Assembly (NCBI GenBank): GCA_964036045.1
Contig: OZ038385.1
Location: 20,240,720 to 20,304,719 of the forward strand
DNA: 64,000 nucleotides
From: Eutreptiella sp. 'Long Island Sound 2002'
Taxonomy: Eukaryota > Euglenozoa > Euglenophyceae > Eutreptiales > Eutreptiaceae
Direction of reading: 5' to 3'
Shown in pieces: positions 43,390-64,000 of this stretch. A program made the translations under genes and the position numbers. The notes beneath the pieces are model-generated. The model was given only the letters and a program-made list of their open reading frames with translations. It was not told where the DNA came from and made no database searches. Each line of letters opens with the position of its first letter. The first letter of the stretch is position 1.

Positions 43390-46100
43390 ATGTGGTGATG
43401 ACCATGCGCCTATGACACGGGGGCGTATGCGAGCCCAGTATCCGTTGCCTCATGGCCCCCTTTGTCAAGTCCCCAAACCGCGCGACCGTCCACCGCCACC
43501 GCCCTGGGGGACAGTTGCCAAGTGACGGTTCCCCATGGGGGGGGGGGGGAACGGCACTGTCACCATGCTCGAGCACTGGACTGCACAGAAAACTGATGGG
43601 CACAATTGAAATTTGCCAAGCTTCCCGCATATTTGGCTGTCAATCTGCCGTGATCTAGTCCCTCACTGGCTCAGTGTGAAACTTCTTGGTCCTGGTCCAC
43701 TTCACGTTGAATTCTTGAACATGTTCACCACTCTGTACGGGAATATTTTGCGGAGCACCCTTAGGTGGTGGCTTGGCATTTTGGCAGGCTCTGCAGAAAC
43801 TGGGGTCAGAAGGTGTTTAAGAAACCACTTTGTCCTTTGGAATATCGTTGGTAAAATACACCTTACCACGTAGTATCAGAGCCATCACTGTTGTTGGCAC
43901 TATTCTTACCATCCGACTCATGGCACTTAGGTTCTGGATCTGGTTCAGACTCTGAGGAAGAAGAGTCTAGGTGAGGGGCACCAGCCCCCCAAAAAGCTTC
44001 TTCCATCAACTTTGCAAATTTCCTGCTGCAGCACAGACCCCATGAAATGGATGGTGGTATCCTCCTCCAAAAGCTCCTCCCGGGGCATCAAAAAGCCAAT
44101 GAGTCGTAAAAGGCGCTTTGGCCGCTGGATCACAACTGCCGGTTGCTATGCCCAGTTGATGATGAAGCCACAGGGCTGGTAGGGCTGGTGGGCCTTGGTG
44201 GGGAGCACACACAGGCAAGTGACAGCCGGTCCACAGGTGTGGAGTCCTTCTGCACCTCCGAATTTTTCTGCCTACAAGTGATGCGACGATATCCATAGCC
44301 ACACTTGGAGTACTTGATAACCCTCGCCAGTGGCCAAAGTAACGCACAACGCAGTGGCCAGATTCCACTAGATTCTACTGTGAGTATAGTGGATCTCTAG
44401 ACTCCAGGGCTGAGATATTATTGCATTGTTACCCTGCAGCGAGGAGCACATATGCGCAAGTGCACACCAGTGTTGCTTGCCTGCTTCAGCCCCGCCAGGC
44501 ATGGGTGCGGGGGGAACATAAGATGAGACTGGAGCAGTGTGATATGCAGGGAGCTTCGGGGTCGCAGAGCAATGCACTTTTCTGCAGCGCTTACTTGCAG
44601 TGAAGTTTGCACTGCAGATTAGTTGTATGTCAGCATCCAAGCATCCCATATACTTTTGTCTGGACCAAGGGGGGCGGCCGGTTCAAATCTTGATATCCAA
44701 CCCCCCCCCGCCCCCTCCCCGCCAGACCCCCCAAAGTTTTCGAACTCGTCTTTCTCCAATGTGAGATTTTGGGGAAAAGTGCTGGCGCCAAAGGTACCGA
44801 ATTTTTTTTTTTTGGCCTCCTGAGTGGGTAATTTTCTTTTTTACCCTGTGTGTCTATGCACAAAATACTAAGAATTTTGTGGAGAATTCAAAAATGGGTG
44901 AAAAGCACAAAAAAAAAACTTTTGACCTCAGGTTGGACCTTGGCTGATGGGAGCCTGAGCTGATGGGCAAATTCTTTCTGAAATTTTTTTTTTACCCCAG
45001 TTGTGTATGTTCCAATGATCAGCTCGCCATGGGGATCATTTTGAGGCACGTATGTCAGGGTACCCGACACTGGCGACAGCTACGGCAGGTCAGTACTCTG
45101 TACTAGCCGTGCCATGTATGGACGTGTCTGAGGGTGGGGCAACTGACATCTCAGTGGCCTGTGAACATGCCTGCAGGGGTGTTGGCAGTTGGAGGGCCAC
45201 CACTGATGTCTGTATGCCAAGGAGGACCTGCCCTCCATCGCCCTTAGCATCTGTTCTGGCTGCTTATCTTCTGCTCACCTGACAGGGAATGGCCTGCAAA
45301 TCAGGGGTGAAAATGCTGTGGGACACTGGGCATAGCACACCATTTCGAGGCCGCCCACGTGTCCAGACCGAGGGGGTCAGCCTGTTCGAGCTTGACACCC
45401 AACCGTGTGCGAAAACTTTTGGGGGTCTGGAGGGGGGCTATAGGTGGGTCGGCTGGTCAGCCGCAAGGGTCCCGGGGGCGAGGGGGGGGGGTCCTGTATC
45501 TCTGCTTTACTCAGGAGTGCTGTCCTTGCCAGGGATCTGAAAATGAGTCCCCTGCCTCTTTGAGCCACTGCTCTTTTCCCTGCGATCCATAGCTTGCATT
45601 TGTACACCTCTGTGGCACCAGGGTGGAGTGCACCAAAGGTGGCTCAACCAATTGCCGCAGAAAACTGCATGTTGGTTACTCCCTTGACACCAACCTTTGG
45701 GGCTAAATGCGGCGGACTGTTTGTTGCGGTGTTTCCACCACTAGCTGCTTTGCACACTTGCAGCGGGTGGGCTCAGCCTCTGATGCTTTGCATTTGCACC
45801 CTACAGCCAACATGTCGTGCCGGCCGCCTCATGTCAGCAAGGAGGGGGTGACGGTCGGCAGGTCAGGAAGTTGTGTATCAGTGTGCTAACATGCCTAGCA
45901 GCGGGACGTAAGAACACAGAATTGATGGCTTTGCCGATGTGTAGGAACATCAGTCAATGACATTCGCAGTTTGAGGGTGATTTGAATATCTCTGGTGTCA
46001 CCAACACACACACAAGCACGCACACATGCCCTTGCTATGCAACATGTCTCGCTGATATTCTGGGCGATAGGAACACAACAGGTCCCGCACCAGTGTCTGT
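43390..46100. other. Upstream of gene B, decayed repeats, no intact gene
   Basis: On the minus strand, 44133-43870 reads as a short gene-like relic: a region with FLMPREELLEEDTTIHFMGS, then a Ser/Glu/Asp-rich tail (DSSSSESEPDPEPKCHESDG). It is frameshifted and its family is unknown. Poly(G) lies at 43539-43549 and 45484-45491, poly(C) at 44701-44709, and A/T-rich homopolymers at 44804-44812, 44909-44918 and 44980-44993. Nothing else is recognisable. Confidence 0.45.
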
Positions 46101-46103
46101 TAC

Positions 46104-46225
46104 CCTCCAACCGTCATCTGATACCCTCCAACCGCCGTCGGTTACCCCCCAATCGCCGCCGTTTACCCTCCAAGCGCCGTCGGTTCCCCTCCAACCGCTG
46201 CTGATTGCTCTGCAACCGCTGTCTG
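46104..46225 (+). repeat. Tandem repeat of about 20 bp upstream of gene B
   Basis: About six units read ACCCTCCAACCGCCGTCGGTT with substitutions (CCGTCATCTGAT, CCGCCGTCGGTT, TCGCCGCCGTTT, GCGCCGTCGGTT). The array ends about 195 bp before the gene B start codon, so it may lie in the promoter or 5' UTR. Confidence 0.8.
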
Positions 46226-46419
46226 ATTGTGCGCCTAACTAATGAGCCGGCTACGGGACGGCCCGTTTCTTTGTTCAATTAAAACACGCCCTGCAACTCG
46301 TACACACCACCATCTTTGCAGCCGCACCCGCTGTGGTCTGACCCCGGCATCGCATGCCGTGTTCTGTCTGGGAGCCGCCGCCGCAGTGTGGCGCCGTGTA
46401 GCGTCTGCCCCGCACACCG

Positions 46420-63974
<17,555 letters not shown>

Positions 63975-64000
63975 CCCCTGAGCCTGGGATGTAGCGTGTG

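Overview
This is nuclear DNA of a eukaryote with intron-rich genes and many repeats. No rRNA, CRISPR array, operon or prokaryote-type gene packing is visible. Two large plus-strand genes can be assembled by eye from exons whose reading phases match at every proposed splice. Coding parts are GC-rich. Introns are long (0.3 to 6.7 kb) and consist largely of minisatellites, TG/CA microsatellites, poly(C)/poly(G) tracts and transposon remains. Gene A has IQ motifs and the style of a ciliary or cytoskeletal protein. With the GC-rich exons and repeat-filled introns, this suggests a flagellated protist or alga, but the species cannot be fixed from the sequence.

Gene A (5833-29828, seven proposed exons, about 1465 aa) encodes an unidentified protein. 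It has a conserved-looking N-terminal region, three IQ (calmodulin-binding) motifs, seven copies of a Tyr-rich repeat around YDPATAYYRG, and a charged helical C-terminus. Its third intron (about 6.7 kb) is almost entirely tandem repeats: a GTGGT/GCGGT pentamer array and minisatellites of about 62, 47 and 41 bp. Its fourth intron holds an inverted-repeat element with tRNA-like segments. Its fifth intron holds a broken reverse-transcriptase gene whose catalytic motif reads FRDN.

The interval between the genes (29829-46419) holds degenerate repeats, a 13-copy 48-bp satellite, a DDE-transposase pseudogene cut off at a poly(C) tract, and a 5'-truncated non-LTR retrotransposon. That retrotransposon has RT, a zinc knuckle, RNase H and an extra downstream ORF, and a tRNA-like sequence follows it.

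Gene B (46420-63974, six proposed exons, about 574 aa) is a type II membrane glycosyltransferase of the GT61/DUF563 family. Its introns contain a second non-LTR remnant with an intact RNase H motif set, two copies of a roughly 310-bp TIR element, a collapsed hAT transposon, six long TG/CA tracts, and a tRNA-derived SINE flanked by a 19-bp direct repeat.

There is no sign that the two genes work together. The shared theme is intron growth by repeats, several of which lie within about 150 bp of a 3' splice site.
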